Below, one piece after another: positions 32,728-41,690 of a stretch of DNA of 64,000 nt; position 1 is the stretch's first letter, and each line of letters opens with the position of its first letter. The notes beneath the pieces were generated by a model. That model did not search any database and was not told the DNA's origin. It saw only the letters and a program-made list of their open reading frames with translations. Source of the DNA: Kitasatospora setae KM-6054 (GTDB lineage Bacteria > Actinomycetota > Actinomycetes > Streptomycetales > Streptomycetaceae); NCBI RefSeq assembly GCF_000269985.1, contig NC_016109.1, forward strand, positions 7,529,001 through 7,593,000. The letters are read 5' to 3'. The translations under genes and the position numbers were made by a program.

Positions 32728-35088
32728 ATGCGTTCACCCCGCAAGACGCTGCTGGCCGCGGCCATCGCCGCGTCCCTGGCCCTGCCGCTGCTGCAGAACG
32801 CGCACGCCGTCGCCGCCGACCCGGCGACCGCGAGCACCCCCGCGGCCACCGCCACCGCAGCCGCGGCCACCGCCGCGCCCACCGGGCGGACCGCCTACGA
32901 CGAGGTCGACCACCTGGCCGCCGCGCCCGCGACGTCCGCCCCCGCACCCGCGGGCGGCGCCTTCACCCAGGACGCCCACGTGCCCGGACTCCCGGACACC
33001 GCCGGCCGCCCCGCGCCCACCGCCGGGGAGACGGCGGGCGCGACGGTCGCCGGCACCGGGACCACCGCGGCCGGCGTCCGCTGCGACCTGAACGGCCTGA
33101 CCGGCCTCGGCCCGCGGGCCCTCGCCGACTTCCTGGCCGACCCGGCCGTCACCGAGTCCTGTCTGCAGACCCTGCTGTGGCGCTGGGACGCCCGGTTCGC
33201 CACCACCATGGACGCCGCGCACGTGCAGGCCGTCGCCGCCAAGGCCGAGCAGCTGGCCGCCGGCAACGACCCGAACCTGTACCAGCTCTGGTACTTCCTG
33301 CACGCCGCCGTCTACCACGACTTCACCCGCGACGAGATCGACCTCACCACCCCCGCCACCACCGCACCGGTCCAGCGCGCCATCGACGCCTACCTCGCCG
33401 CCGGCCGCGCCTTCGAACCGACCGCCGCCGCCGGCCTGGTGATGCGCGAACTCGCCAACACCGCCACCGCCCCCGGCATCCGCGAGCACAACCTGCCGCT
33501 GGTCAAGCGGATCCTCGGCCAGTTCGGGCCCGGCACCAAGGTCGCCGACTCCTGGGAGTGGGGCGGCGCCGCGTTCTCCGCCCTGAACATCAGCTACCTC
33601 GGCATCTACAACCGCGACCAGGCGTTCCGCGCCAACGTCGCCGCCGACGCCGACTACCGCGCCGCCTTCCGCGCCTTCGCCACCGCCGCCCAGCTCAAGG
33701 GCACCCAGAACAGCTGGGTCGCCCGCGACGCGATGAACGAGTACGGCCGCTTCAGCGAGATCAGCACCCTCACCGCGCCGATCACCGCCGAGATCGGCAG
33801 CCTGCTCGCCGACACCGGGAAGACCTTCGGCGAGACCTCCCCGCAGTGGATCAAGGTGGTCGGCTGGGCCAACACCCTCAAGGTCTGCCAGCAGTTCGAC
33901 GTCTGCACCTCGAAGTACGAGGCGATCCTCTTCCCGTACACCTACAAGTACGACAACGGCGCGATCGAGGTGCACACCGCCCTCGACAAGGCCACCGTCG
34001 ACCAGATGTACTACGCCAGCAAGCAGGTCAAGAGCCAGTTCTTCCGCGTCCTGGGCACCGACACCCCGCTGGCCGGCGACCCCAACGACACGCTGCGCAT
34101 CCAGCTCTACCCGACCCGCGCCGCCTACGAGATCTACCACCCGCTGCTCACCGGCATGGGCACCGAGAACGGCGGCGTCTACATCGAGCGCGGCGCCACC
34201 TTCTACACCTACCAGCGCACCACCGCCGAGTCGTACCTCACGCTGGAGGAACTGTTCCGGCACGAGTACGTGCACTACCTCAACGGCCGCTGGGCGACCC
34301 CCGGCTACTTCAACGACCCGCGCTGGTACGCCGGTTCCAAGACCACCGCGATGGACGAGGGCACCGCCGAGTTCTTCGACGGCGCCACCCGCGACCAGGG
34401 CGTCAAGGTCCGCCAGTCGCTGGTCGCCGCGCTCACCCGCGACGAGGCCAACGGCATCCCCCGGCTCAGCGTCGGCGAGGTGCTGCACGCCAGCTACGAC
34501 GACACCCCGGCGTTCCACTTCTACAACTACGCCGGCACCTTCTTCGAGTTCCTCTGGAACGCCCACCCCGCGCTGCTCCGCGAGATGTACGCCTACCAGC
34601 GGGCCGACGACCCGGCCGGCTACGACGCCTGGCGCACCCGGCTGAGCGCCGACCAGAACCTGAACCGCGAGTACTGGGCGTTCCTCGACGAGCAGATCAA
34701 GCAGGGCGCCGCCAAGGCCCTCTACGTCCCCAAGACCGCGTTCACCGCCAACGGCTACCTGAAGTACGCCTACCCCTCCGAGGTCCGGGACGCCTTCGCC
34801 AAGGCCACCTCCAACACCCCCGAGTGCAAGGACAACGGCGACTGGGACAACAAGCCGATGCGCTTCGTCTGCACCGGCCGGATCACCGCCAACCTGGTGA
34901 ACTCCACCAACCCGGACCAGGTCATCAAGGACATGTCCGGCACCGTCGACTACTTCCTGCTGCAGCGCACCAAGGGCGTCGCCAACAACCTCGACGACAT
35001 GAACTGCTACTTCGGCAAGGTCGACGTCTGGCCCGGCGGCCAGGCCGGCACCGCCGACTACACCTGCGAGGGCCCGCTCCGCCGCTGA
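32728..35088 (+). CDS. Secreted microbial collagenase (peptidase M9)
   Basis: 786 residues. A signal peptide (RSPRKTLLAAAIAASLALPL ... AHA) is followed by an Ala/Pro/Thr-rich linker to about residue 110, an all-helical activator domain and the zinc peptidase domain. The zinc motif is H512-E-Y-V-H516, with the third ligand E544 in MDEGTAEFF, the same 28-residue spacing as in clostridial ColG. There is no PKD or collagen-binding domain after residue 700, only a short Cys-containing tail. It would cut collagen-like protein outside the cell; the peptide importer directly upstream and the hydroxyproline pathway fit this. ATG at 32728 chosen for GGAG 9 bases upstream; an ATG at 32713 is also in frame. 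Confidence 0.93.
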   Translation: MRSPRKTLLAAAIAASLALPLLQNAHAVAADPATASTPAATATAAAATAAPTGRTAYDEVDHLAAAPATSAPAPAGGAFTQDAHVPGLPDTAGRPAPTAGETAGATVAGTGTTAAGVRCDLNGLTGLGPRALADFLADPAVTESCLQTLLWRWDARFATTMDAAHVQAVAAKAEQLAAGNDPNLYQLWYFLHAAVYHDFTRDEIDLTTPATTAPVQRAIDAYLAAGRAFEPTAAAGLVMRELANTATAPGIREHNLPLVKRILGQFGPGTKVADSWEWGGAAFSALNISYLGIYNRDQAFRANVAADADYRAAFRAFATAAQLKGTQNSWVARDAMNEYGRFSEISTLTAPITAEIGSLLADTGKTFGETSPQWIKVVGWANTLKVCQQFDVCTSKYEAILFPYTYKYDNGAIEVHTALDKATVDQMYYASKQVKSQFFRVLGTDTPLAGDPNDTLRIQLYPTRAAYEIYHPLLTGMGTENGGVYIERGATFYTYQRTTAESYLTLEELFRHEYVHYLNGRWATPGYFNDPRWYAGSKTTAMDEGTAEFFDGATRDQGVKVRQSLVAALTRDEANGIPRLSVGEVLHASYDDTPAFHFYNYAGTFFEFLWNAHPALLREMYAYQRADDPAGYDAWRTRLSADQNLNREYWAFLDEQIKQGAAKALYVPKTAFTANGYLKYAYPSEVRDAFAKATSNTPECKDNGDWDNKPMRFVCTGRITANLVNSTNPDQVIKDMSGTVDYFLLQRTKGVANNLDDMNCYFGKVDVWPGGQAGTADYTCEGPLRR

Positions 35089-35112
35089 GCGGGGGCCGCC
35101 GCACCCAGAACC

Positions 35113-35160
35113 CCCGCCCCGACCGGCCTTACGACCGCTTCCGCGGCCGGTCGGGGCGGG
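35113..35160 (+). terminator. Terminator after collagenase gene
   Basis: A perfect 16-bp stem (35113-35128 with 35145-35160) with a 16-base loop, 24 bases after the collagenase stop. Confidence 0.85.
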
Positions 35161-35188
35161 ACCACCCCCTGAAAGGAACCACCGCTCC

Positions 35189-36988
35189 GTGGTAGTCAAC
35201 GCCGCGCTGTCCTGGGACGGCTCCGCACCGCCGTCCGGCCGCACCGAGACCTCCCGCACCGTCGACGCCGGGCCGCTCGCCCTGCGGGTCACCGCCATCG
35301 GCAGCGACGCCGAACCGGCCGTCACCGTCACCGAGTCCGACGGCACCCCCGGCGTGCTGGTGATCGAGGCCGCCACCGCCACCCCGGACGCCCGGCTGCG
35401 GATCGAGTGGCAGCTGCCCTGCACCGGCGCCACCGGCTACTGGACGCCCCACACCAACTCCCGCTGGCTGCCCCCGAGCTGGGCCCTGCCCCGGGAAGCC
35501 TCGCTGCCCAAGGGCGCCCCCGTCGGCAGCCTGGTCGGCGCCGGCGACGCCGCCCTGTGCACCTTCGCGGTCGGCGAACTCGTCCGCCCCGTCACCATCG
35601 GCGAGGGCGCCGTCGAGGAGACCGGCCGCTACAGCTGGTGGGTCGAGCAGGACGGCCCGCGGATCGCCCTCCGCCTCGACCTGAGCGGACGCCACTTCGC
35701 CGACACCGTACGGGAGTCGGCCGCCTGGTGGGGCACCCTCGCCCCGGTCCGCGACGTCCCCGACGCCGCGTTCGACCCGATCTTCTGCACCTGGTACGCC
35801 CTGCACCTGGCGATGACCTCCGCCGACGTCGAGCGGCTCGCCGAACTCGCCGCCCCGCTCGGCTTCCGCTCGCTGATCGTCGACGACGGCTGGCAGACCG
35901 ACGAGCGCACCCGCTCCTACGCCACCACCGGCGACTGGCAGCCCGCCCCGCACGACTTCCCCGACTTCGCCGGGCACGTCCGCCGGATCCAGGCCCTCGG
36001 CCTCAACTACCTGCTCTGGCACGCGATCCCGTTCGTCGGCGACCGCAGCGGCGCCGCCAAGCGGCTGGAGGGCCACACCCTCACCCACCTGCCGCTGCTG
36101 GAGACCTTCCTGCTCGACCCGCGCAGCCCCGGCGTCCGCGCCCACCAGGTCGAGCGGCTCGCCGCCGCCGTCGAACAGCACGGCGTCGACGGCCTCAAGG
36201 TCGACTTCGTCGACACCTTCGCCCGCAAGCCCGCGCCCGGCGCCGCGCCCAACACCGCCTCCCCGGAAGCGGACTGCGAGACCGTCGCCGAGGGCGTGCA
36301 GAAGCTGCTCGCCGAACTCGACACCCGGCTGCGGGCCACCCGGCCCGACGTCCTGGTCGAGCACCGCCAGGACTACATGGGCCCCGGCCTGTGGCCCTAC
36401 GCCACCATGGTCCGGGCCACCGACTGCCCGCACAACGCGGTCGAGAACCGCGTCCGCACCGCCGACCTGCGGCTCACCGCCGGCCCGCTCGCCGTGCACG
36501 CCGACCCGCTGACCTGGCACCCCGAGGAGAGCCCGGAGCAGATCGCCGTCCTGCTCCAGTCGGTGCTCTTCGCCACCGCCCAGGTCTCCGTCGACCTGGC
36601 CGCCCAGAACGCCGACCAGCTGACCGCGCTGGCGTTCTGGCTGAGCGTCATGAAGGAGCACCGCGACCTGCTCCAGCGCTCCGAACTGCGCCCGCACCGG
36701 CCCGAGTTGGCCTACCCCGTGATCGAGGCCCGGGACGGCGCCCGACTGGCCTTCGGCCGCTACGCGCCGCTGCCGCTGCGGGCCCACGGCGAGTGGGAGC
36801 TGTTGCTGGTCGCCAACGCCGACCAGGACACCCTGGTCCGGATCGAGTTCGACCGCGCCCCCGGCACCGTCGACCTGCTGGTGCAGGACAGCCTCGGCGG
36901 CACCGTCGCCCGGGCGCAGACCCCGGTCGGCGGGACGGAGCTCTCCGTCCGCGTCCCCACCGGGGGTCTGCTCACCCTGCGCGCCTGA
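35189..36988 (+). CDS. GH36-like alpha-galactosidase family glycosidase
   Basis: 599 residues, no signal peptide, so cytosolic. An N-terminal beta domain (to about 190) precedes a TIM barrel with IVDDGWQ and the nucleophile D339 in GLKVDF; the likely acid/base is D412 in RATDCPHN. A C-terminal beta domain follows. The family cleaves alpha-galactosides or alpha-N-acetylgalactosaminides. It might process galactosyl units of glycosylated hydroxylysine in collagen peptides, since it follows the collagenase gene, but that is speculation. GTG start at 35189 with AAAGGA upstream; a terminator separates it from the collagenase. Confidence 0.82.
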   Translation: MVVNAALSWDGSAPPSGRTETSRTVDAGPLALRVTAIGSDAEPAVTVTESDGTPGVLVIEAATATPDARLRIEWQLPCTGATGYWTPHTNSRWLPPSWALPREASLPKGAPVGSLVGAGDAALCTFAVGELVRPVTIGEGAVEETGRYSWWVEQDGPRIALRLDLSGRHFADTVRESAAWWGTLAPVRDVPDAAFDPIFCTWYALHLAMTSADVERLAELAAPLGFRSLIVDDGWQTDERTRSYATTGDWQPAPHDFPDFAGHVRRIQALGLNYLLWHAIPFVGDRSGAAKRLEGHTLTHLPLLETFLLDPRSPGVRAHQVERLAAAVEQHGVDGLKVDFVDTFARKPAPGAAPNTASPEADCETVAEGVQKLLAELDTRLRATRPDVLVEHRQDYMGPGLWPYATMVRATDCPHNAVENRVRTADLRLTAGPLAVHADPLTWHPEESPEQIAVLLQSVLFATAQVSVDLAAQNADQLTALAFWLSVMKEHRDLLQRSELRPHRPELAYPVIEARDGARLAFGRYAPLPLRAHGEWELLLVANADQDTLVRIEFDRAPGTVDLLVQDSLGGTVARAQTPVGGTELSVRVPTGGLLTLRA

Positions 36989-37004
36989 CGGGCGCGCCAC
37001 CGGT

Positions 37005-37018
37005 CGGGGCCGGCCCCG
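37005..37018. terminator. GC palindrome between convergent genes
   Basis: CGGGGCCGGCCCCG is a 14-base perfect palindrome in the 35-base gap between the GH36 gene and the roadblock operon end; it probably stops both. Confidence 0.5.
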
Positions 37019-37023
37019 GAGGA

Positions 37024-37398
37024 TCACACCTCCAGGTCGGCCTCGACCTTCTTCAGCTGGTGCCGGGCCATCGCCAGGTTGGCCCGGTTCCGGTCCAGCG
37101 CCAGGTACAGGAACAGGCCCTTGCCGGTGCGCGAGGTCAGCGGCCGGATCAGGTGGTACTGGGTGGAGAGGCTGATCAGGATGTCCTCGATCGCCTCGTT
37201 CAGGTTCAGCAGCTCCATCGCGCGCAGTTTGGCCCGCACCACGTCGGTGTTGCCCGCGGCGGCCACGTTCAGGTCCAGGTCGGACCCGCCGCCGATGGTG
37301 CCCAGCGCCATCCCGCTGTTGTAGTCGACCAGGGCGACGCCGATGGTGCCCTCGATCGCGCTCATGATGTCCTTGAGGGCGGTTTCCACAGCAGCCAT
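37024..37398 (-). CDS. Roadblock/LC7 domain protein
   Basis: 124 residues, a single roadblock fold (GTIGVALVDYNSGMALGTIGG; FLYLALDRNRANLAMARHQL). Roadblock proteins dimerise and in bacteria often act with small GTPases and sensor proteins. It is the last gene of a four-gene operon (39470 down to 37024). It is the same length as the product at 48174-48548 and matches it at most positions I compared, so the two are recent paralogues. Start taken at ATG 37398; a TTG at 37407 is possible. Confidence 0.85.
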   Translation of the reverse strand: MAAVETALKDIMSAIEGTIGVALVDYNSGMALGTIGGGSDLDLNVAAAGNTDVVRAKLRAMELLNLNEAIEDILISLSTQYHLIRPLTSRTGKGLFLYLALDRNRANLAMARHQLKKVEADLEV

Positions 37399-37532
37399 TT
37401 TTTCCAAGTACCTCTTCCGTGAAAGGAATTGACGACCCGTCAGGTCTTTTGCGCGACGGGTTTGGTGCGGGATGAGACGAGCGTCGGGGGGTGCGGCGGG
37501 GGCCGGGGCCGGGCCGGGGGTCGGGCCGGCGG

Positions 37533-37964
37533 TCAGAGGGGCGCCCGGTCGAGGTCGGCGTCGGCCAGGGCCGCTATCCGGGCCCCGGCCCGGCGGGCCT
37601 CCAGGTGCAGCCGGCCCACGTTGGCCTGCGAACCGGCCAGCAGGGTCAGCACGGTGTACGCGCCCGCCGCGTACGTCGCGGTGTAGCCGCGCTCGCCGCG
37701 GGTGATCAGCTCCCGGAAGGCGCCCTGTCCGGTCGCCTCGGTCAGCCGCGACCCGACGCCCAGCGCGGCCGCGGTCAGCGCCGCGACGCTCTCCGCCTCC
37801 AGCGCGGACGCGTCGTGCGCCACCACCAGGCCGTCGATGGTCGCCACCAGCGAGCCGGTCAGGTGCGGGATCCGCGCCCGCAGACCTTGCAGTTCGGCCT
37901 GCACCTCCGCCTCCGGCAGCACGGGGACCCTCCTCGTGGTCAGTTGTCGAAAGGTCCGCTTCAT
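37533..37964 (-). CDS. Roadblock/LC7 domain protein, CvnB-like
   Basis: 143 residues. The core (PHLTGSLVATIDGLVVAHDASALEAESVAALTAAALGVGSRL) resembles CvnB proteins of streptomycete conservons more than the other roadblock genes here. No Cvn kinase or GTPase gene lies alongside. It follows the DUF4388-like gene with a 37-base gap and precedes the third roadblock gene. Probably a partner in a multi-protein signalling complex. Confidence 0.85.
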   Translation of the reverse strand: MKRTFRQLTTRRVPVLPEAEVQAELQGLRARIPHLTGSLVATIDGLVVAHDASALEAESVAALTAAALGVGSRLTEATGQGAFRELITRGERGYTATYAAGAYTVLTLLAGSQANVGRLHLEARRAGARIAALADADLDRAPL

Positions 37965-38001
37965 GACTCGGTCGGCGGGACGGGGCGGGCGAGCGGGGCG
38001 G

Positions 38002-39087
38002 TCACAGGGCCTCCAGGGCAGCGCGTAGTCGGAGCAGCAGGCCCACCTCCGGGTCCGAGGAGTCGTAGGAGCGCGGACCGGGCGGCAACAGCACGTCCGG
38101 CGGCGCGGCTTGCGGCACGGCGGCCGGCGGCGGGTCGGGGACGGCGGCCGGCCGGGGGGCGGCGAGCAGCCCCGCGGCGGCCAACTGCCGGACGTCCAGC
38201 AGCGTGCCGTAGGTGGAGCGCCCCAGCAGCCGGGCCAGCTCGGGCGCGGTGCGGGTGCCGTCGGCCGCGGCCAGCAGCGCCTGCCGGCGGCGGCGCGGCA
38301 CCGCGGTGCGGCCGCGCGGCTCGGCGCCGGTGGCCAGCAGCGGCGCCCGGTCCAGCTCGGCGGACGGCCAGCAGCCGTCCAGCAGCGAGCGGCGGCGGCC
38401 GATCGCGCCGCGCAGCTCCAGCACCGAGAGCGGGCGGGCCAGCCGGAACACCGGGCGGACGTCCGGGTCGAAGCGCAGTTCCCCGTCGTGCTGGGCCAGC
38501 GCCGGCTGGGCGCCGTCCAGGGTGGCCGCCAGCCGGGCGAGTTCGAGCTCGCCCGCGCCGAGCAGGCCGCTGTCCAGCAGGTACTCGGCGAGCCGGCCGG
38601 CGCCCGGCAGCAGGCTGTCCTCCCAGGCGCGGGCGGTGATCCGCCCGGCGCCGGTCAGCAGTCGGCCGACGGTCGCGGCGTCCGGCGCCTCGGCGTGCAC
38701 GACCAGGCCGCCGGCCAGGTGCACCGCACCGTCCGGGCCGTGCAGCGCGCCGGTCGAGCCGTCGGCGGCGAGGTCGGTCAGCGCCGCCTCGAAGGTGGTC
38801 GCGGGCGCGCAGCTGGAGCGCCGGCGGCGCGGCAGCGGGGCGGCGTGCGTCCGGGCCCGGGGCGGCGCGGCGGGCGCGGGGGTTCCGGGGGGGAGTGGCG
38901 TCGGGGCCGGTTCGTCCGAGGTCAGGTACGGGCCGGGGACGGGGCTGCCGAACTGCCCGGCCGGGGCCAGCCGTTGGACGGCGACCGGGGAGGCGACCAG
39001 CAGCGGCGGCAGCGACGGCGGGACGGGCGGTGCCGGGGGGAGCGGCGGGGCCGGTGCCGTCGGGGCGAGGGTGTCGGTGGGCCACAT
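38002..39087 (-). CDS. DUF4388/PATAN-like protein with Pro-rich N-terminus
   Basis: 361 residues. The first 95 residues are a Pro/Ala-rich disordered stretch. Residues about 105-210 (FEAALTDLAADGSTGALHGPDGAVHLAGGLVVHAEAPD) read like a PATAN/DUF4388 fold: a short beta region that displays a ligand-independent interaction surface. A winged-helix-like segment follows (LLAAADGTRTAPELARLLGRSTYGTLLDVRQLAAAGLL), then another Pro-rich tail. The ATG overlaps the stop of the upstream roadblock gene. PATAN and roadblock domains are known partners in bacterial GTPase/receiver signalling; no GTPase is in this operon. Confidence 0.7.
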   Translation of the reverse strand: MWPTDTLAPTAPAPPLPPAPPVPPSLPPLLVASPVAVQRLAPAGQFGSPVPGPYLTSDEPAPTPLPPGTPAPAAPPRARTHAAPLPRRRRSSCAPATTFEAALTDLAADGSTGALHGPDGAVHLAGGLVVHAEAPDAATVGRLLTGAGRITARAWEDSLLPGAGRLAEYLLDSGLLGAGELELARLAATLDGAQPALAQHDGELRFDPDVRPVFRLARPLSVLELRGAIGRRRSLLDGCWPSAELDRAPLLATGAEPRGRTAVPRRRRQALLAAADGTRTAPELARLLGRSTYGTLLDVRQLAAAGLLAAPRPAAVPDPPPAAVPQAAPPDVLLPPGPRSYDSSDPEVGLLLRLRAALEAL

Positions 39088-39470
39088 CAGGAGAGCACCA
39101 GCCGGTCGGCGATGGCGGCCAGGCGCAGCCGGGCCATCGCCAGGTTGGCGGTGTTCCGGTCCAGCCGCAGGTAGAGGAAGACGTTGGCGTCGAAGGACGC
39201 GGGGACGAAGCGCAGCAGGTGGTAGGTGCCGCCGGAGGTGACGATGACGTCCTCGGCGGGCGGCGCCCCGCTGTCCGGGTCGGCGAACGAGGGGGTCTGG
39301 GTGACCGCCCGGGCGAGCTCGGTGGCGTCGGCGGCCCCGGTCTCGTGGTCGCCGTCGGGGCCGAGGCCGGCGGTGCCTATGGCCAGGCCGTTGGTCCAGT
39401 CGACCAGGCTGACCCCCAGGGCACCGCCGATCCCCATGGCTTCCGCAAGGCACTCCTCGATCCCGGGCAC
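39087..39470 (-). CDS. Roadblock/LC7 domain protein, divergent
   Basis: 127 residues. The ends match the roadblock type (LGVSLVDWTNGLAIGTAGLG; FLYLRLDRNTANLAMARLRL) but the middle has an inserted acidic/Pro stretch (DPDSGAPPAED). First gene of the operon and translationally coupled to the DUF4388-like gene (TGATG). GTG start at 39470 has no good ribosome site; an ATG inside (MGIGGALG) is an alternative. The 205-base upstream gap includes a near-inverted repeat CATATCCC/GGGCATATG at 39593-39611. Confidence 0.75.
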   Translation of the reverse strand: MPGIEECLAEAMGIGGALGVSLVDWTNGLAIGTAGLGPDGDHETGAADATELARAVTQTPSFADPDSGAPPAEDVIVTSGGTYHLLRFVPASFDANVFLYLRLDRNTANLAMARLRLAAIADRLVLS

Positions 39471-39675
39471 GTACCGCGTTCCCTCCCCACCGTGCGGAGG
39501 GCACGGTGCGCCGCCTTCACCGCCTTCACCTGCGGTAGTCTGACCAGGACGCTACGCTACCGGCGCTGCCACGGGAGGGCGAGACTTTCCGCCATATCCC
39601 TCGGGCATATGCACGAATGCGCTATGGTGCGCAGCTTTTGAGGTGTCGTGGTGAAGGCGGCGCGGCGCGGGCGGC

Positions 39676-41004
39676 TCAGTCCGCCGGGCTCTCCGCCGTG
39701 TCCTGGACGGGGAGTTCGCGCATCCGGGGGATCGGGGAGAAGAGCACCCACAGGCCGGAGGCGGTGGCGCCGACGGCGGCGATCCAGAGGGCGGGGCGCA
39801 GGCCCAGGGTGCTGCCGAGCAGGCCGCCGAGCAGCGAACCGAGCGGGCGGACGCCGTAGTTGACGGCCTGGTAGGCGCCGGAGACGCGGGAGCGCAGGGC
39901 GTCCGGGATGCAGGCGGCGAAGACCGCGCCGGCCGTGATGTCGAGGATCATCACGCCGACGCCGGAGAGGAACTCGGCGCCGAACAGCAGCGCGGCGGAG
40001 GCCGCGACCGAGCCGCCGGCCAGCGGGAACAGCAGCAGCGGGGCGGGGAACAGCACCAGGCCGAAGAGCAGCGCCGGGCCGACGCCGATCCGGTCGGAGA
40101 GCCGACCGGTGACGGCGGCGCCGAGCAGCGTGCCGACCGCGGCGGCGGCCATCACGGCGCCCAGCAGGCCCGCGCCGAAGCGCAGTTCGGTGGTGGCGTA
40201 GAGGACGAACAACGCGCCGATGACGAAGGTGAACAGGTTGACGGTGGCGGTGCCGAGCAGCGTGGCCCGGATCACCGGGGACCGCCGGATCCAGCGCAGG
40301 CCCTCGGCGGCGCCGCCGTGCCCCCGCTCGGCGGGCGGCGGCTCGACCGGGTCGATCCGCCGCAGGAAGACGGCGGAGACCAGGAACGAGAACGCGTCGA
40401 CGACCAGCGCCAGCGGCGCGGCCAGCAGTTGGACCAGCAGGCCGCCGAGCCCGGGCCCGGCCACGTAGGTCGCGGCCCGGCTGCCGTTGATCAGCGCGTT
40501 GCCGCGCAGGTAGTGCTCGGCGGGCACCAGGGCGACGAACAGCGGCGGGTTGCAGACGTTGAAGAACACCGACAGCACGCCGACGGCCAGCACCACCGCG
40601 TACAGCTGGACCAGCGTCAGCACCCCGGCGGCGTACGCCAGCGGGACGGTCAGCAGGGCGGCGGCGCGGCCCAGGTCGGTGGCGATCATCACCCGGCGGC
40701 GGCGCCCGTAGCGGTCGGCCCAGCCGCCCGCGTGCAGCGAGAGCAGCAGGTAGGGGAGGTAGCCGGCGGCGGAGAGGTAGCCCATCCGGGCGGCGTCGGC
40801 GTGCAGCACCGAGACCGCGATCAGCGGGATCACCAGCAGGGTGATCTGGTCGCCGAGCGAGGAGACGGTCTGCCCGGTCCAGTAGCGGCGGAACGCCGGG
40901 TCGCGCAGCAGCTCGGGTATCCGGCGGCGGAGGGCGCCGGCCGGGCGGGCGCCGGCCGGGCGGACGTCGGCGTCGGCGTCCGGGGCGGTCGCGGTGGCGG
41001 TCAC
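39676..41004 (-). CDS. MFS transporter, probable drug exporter
   Basis: 442 residues with about twelve membrane segments. MFS motif A is present as GGWADRYGRRRRVM between segments 2 and 3, and the fold begins FRRYWTGQTVSSLGDQIT, typical of the enterobactin-exporter-like/macrolide-efflux branch. The GTG start at 41004 overlaps the stop of the ArsR-type regulator gene, so both are one operon and the regulator likely controls efflux. Substrate unknown. Confidence 0.9.
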   Translation of the reverse strand: MTATATAPDADADVRPAGARPAGALRRRIPELLRDPAFRRYWTGQTVSSLGDQITLLVIPLIAVSVLHADAARMGYLSAAGYLPYLLLSLHAGGWADRYGRRRRVMIATDLGRAAALLTVPLAYAAGVLTLVQLYAVVLAVGVLSVFFNVCNPPLFVALVPAEHYLRGNALINGSRAATYVAGPGLGGLLVQLLAAPLALVVDAFSFLVSAVFLRRIDPVEPPPAERGHGGAAEGLRWIRRSPVIRATLLGTATVNLFTFVIGALFVLYATTELRFGAGLLGAVMAAAAVGTLLGAAVTGRLSDRIGVGPALLFGLVLFPAPLLLFPLAGGSVAASAALLFGAEFLSGVGVMILDITAGAVFAACIPDALRSRVSGAYQAVNYGVRPLGSLLGGLLGSTLGLRPALWIAAVGATASGLWVLFSPIPRMRELPVQDTAESPAD

Positions 41005-41609
41005 GGCGCTTCCCCGGCCGGGCGGTCGGTCGCCGGACGGTCGGTGGGCAGCGCGAGCCGGACCAGTTGGACGGTGCGGGCGCCCTCGGGGCGCGGGCCG
41101 GGGGCGGTCAGCCGCTCCACGTAGGGGCGGAGCAACTCCTCGACGCGGGCGTCGAGTTCGGCGAGCTCGGCGGCGGTGACCAGGACGGCGGTGTCGCCGA
41201 AGCCGGCGGCCTCGCGCCACTCGGCGCCGTCCGCGCCGCGGTGCAGCAGCCAGTCGGTGGCGCGGGCGAGGTAGCCGTCCAGGACGGCGCGTTGCAGGGC
41301 CTCGGTGGCGGCGGCCTGCTCGGGGTCGGCGGGGGAGGCGTCCCAACTGGTGAAGGCGGCGGTCGCCCGCCAGGGTTTCTCCCGGCCGCGTCCGCCGCCC
41401 GCCTCTTCCACCAGGCCGTACTTGGCGAGCTGGCGCAGGTGGAAGGAGCAGCTCGCCACCGATTCGGTGCCGAGCAGCTCCGCCGCCCGGGTCGCGGTCA
41501 GCGGCCCGTGCAGGCGGAGCAGGCCCACCAGGGCCATCCGGGTCGGATGGGCGTAGGCGCGCAGGGCGCGCGGGTCGGTGAGCCGGATGGCCGACAGCTC
41601 GTCGCTCAT
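41001..41609 (-). CDS. ArsR-type winged-helix regulator
   Basis: 202 residues. The winged helix is at about 10-85 (LRAYAHPTRMALVGLLRLHGPLTATRAAELL ... CSFHLRQLAKYGLVEEAGG in pieces), with a longer C-terminal helical part than classical metal-sensing ArsR and no obvious metal ligands, so a small organic ligand is likely. A perfect 20-base palindrome stands immediately before its start codon. No ribosome site fits between palindrome and ATG, suggesting a leaderless message. The MFS gene follows with overlap. Confidence 0.9.
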   Translation of the reverse strand: MSDELSAIRLTDPRALRAYAHPTRMALVGLLRLHGPLTATRAAELLGTESVASCSFHLRQLAKYGLVEEAGGGRGREKPWRATAAFTSWDASPADPEQAAATEALQRAVLDGYLARATDWLLHRGADGAEWREAAGFGDTAVLVTAAELAELDARVEELLRPYVERLTAPGPRPEGARTVQLVRLALPTDRPATDRPAGEAP

Positions 41610-41610
41610 G

Positions 41611-41630
41611 TTCTAAAGCTAGCTTTAGAA
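41611..41630. promoter_or_regulatory. Perfect 20-base palindromic operator of the regulator-MFS operon
   Basis: TTCTAAAGCTAGCTTTAGAA is an uninterrupted palindrome one base from the start codon at 41609. Its A/T-rich character stands out here. It very probably binds the ArsR-type protein encoded next to it and blocks transcription at the start site. Confidence 0.85.
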
Positions 41631-41690
41631 AGAACGCTTTACAAGCTGCCGGCCACCGGGTCCTGCGGATCTCCGCGGATCAGGCTCCGG

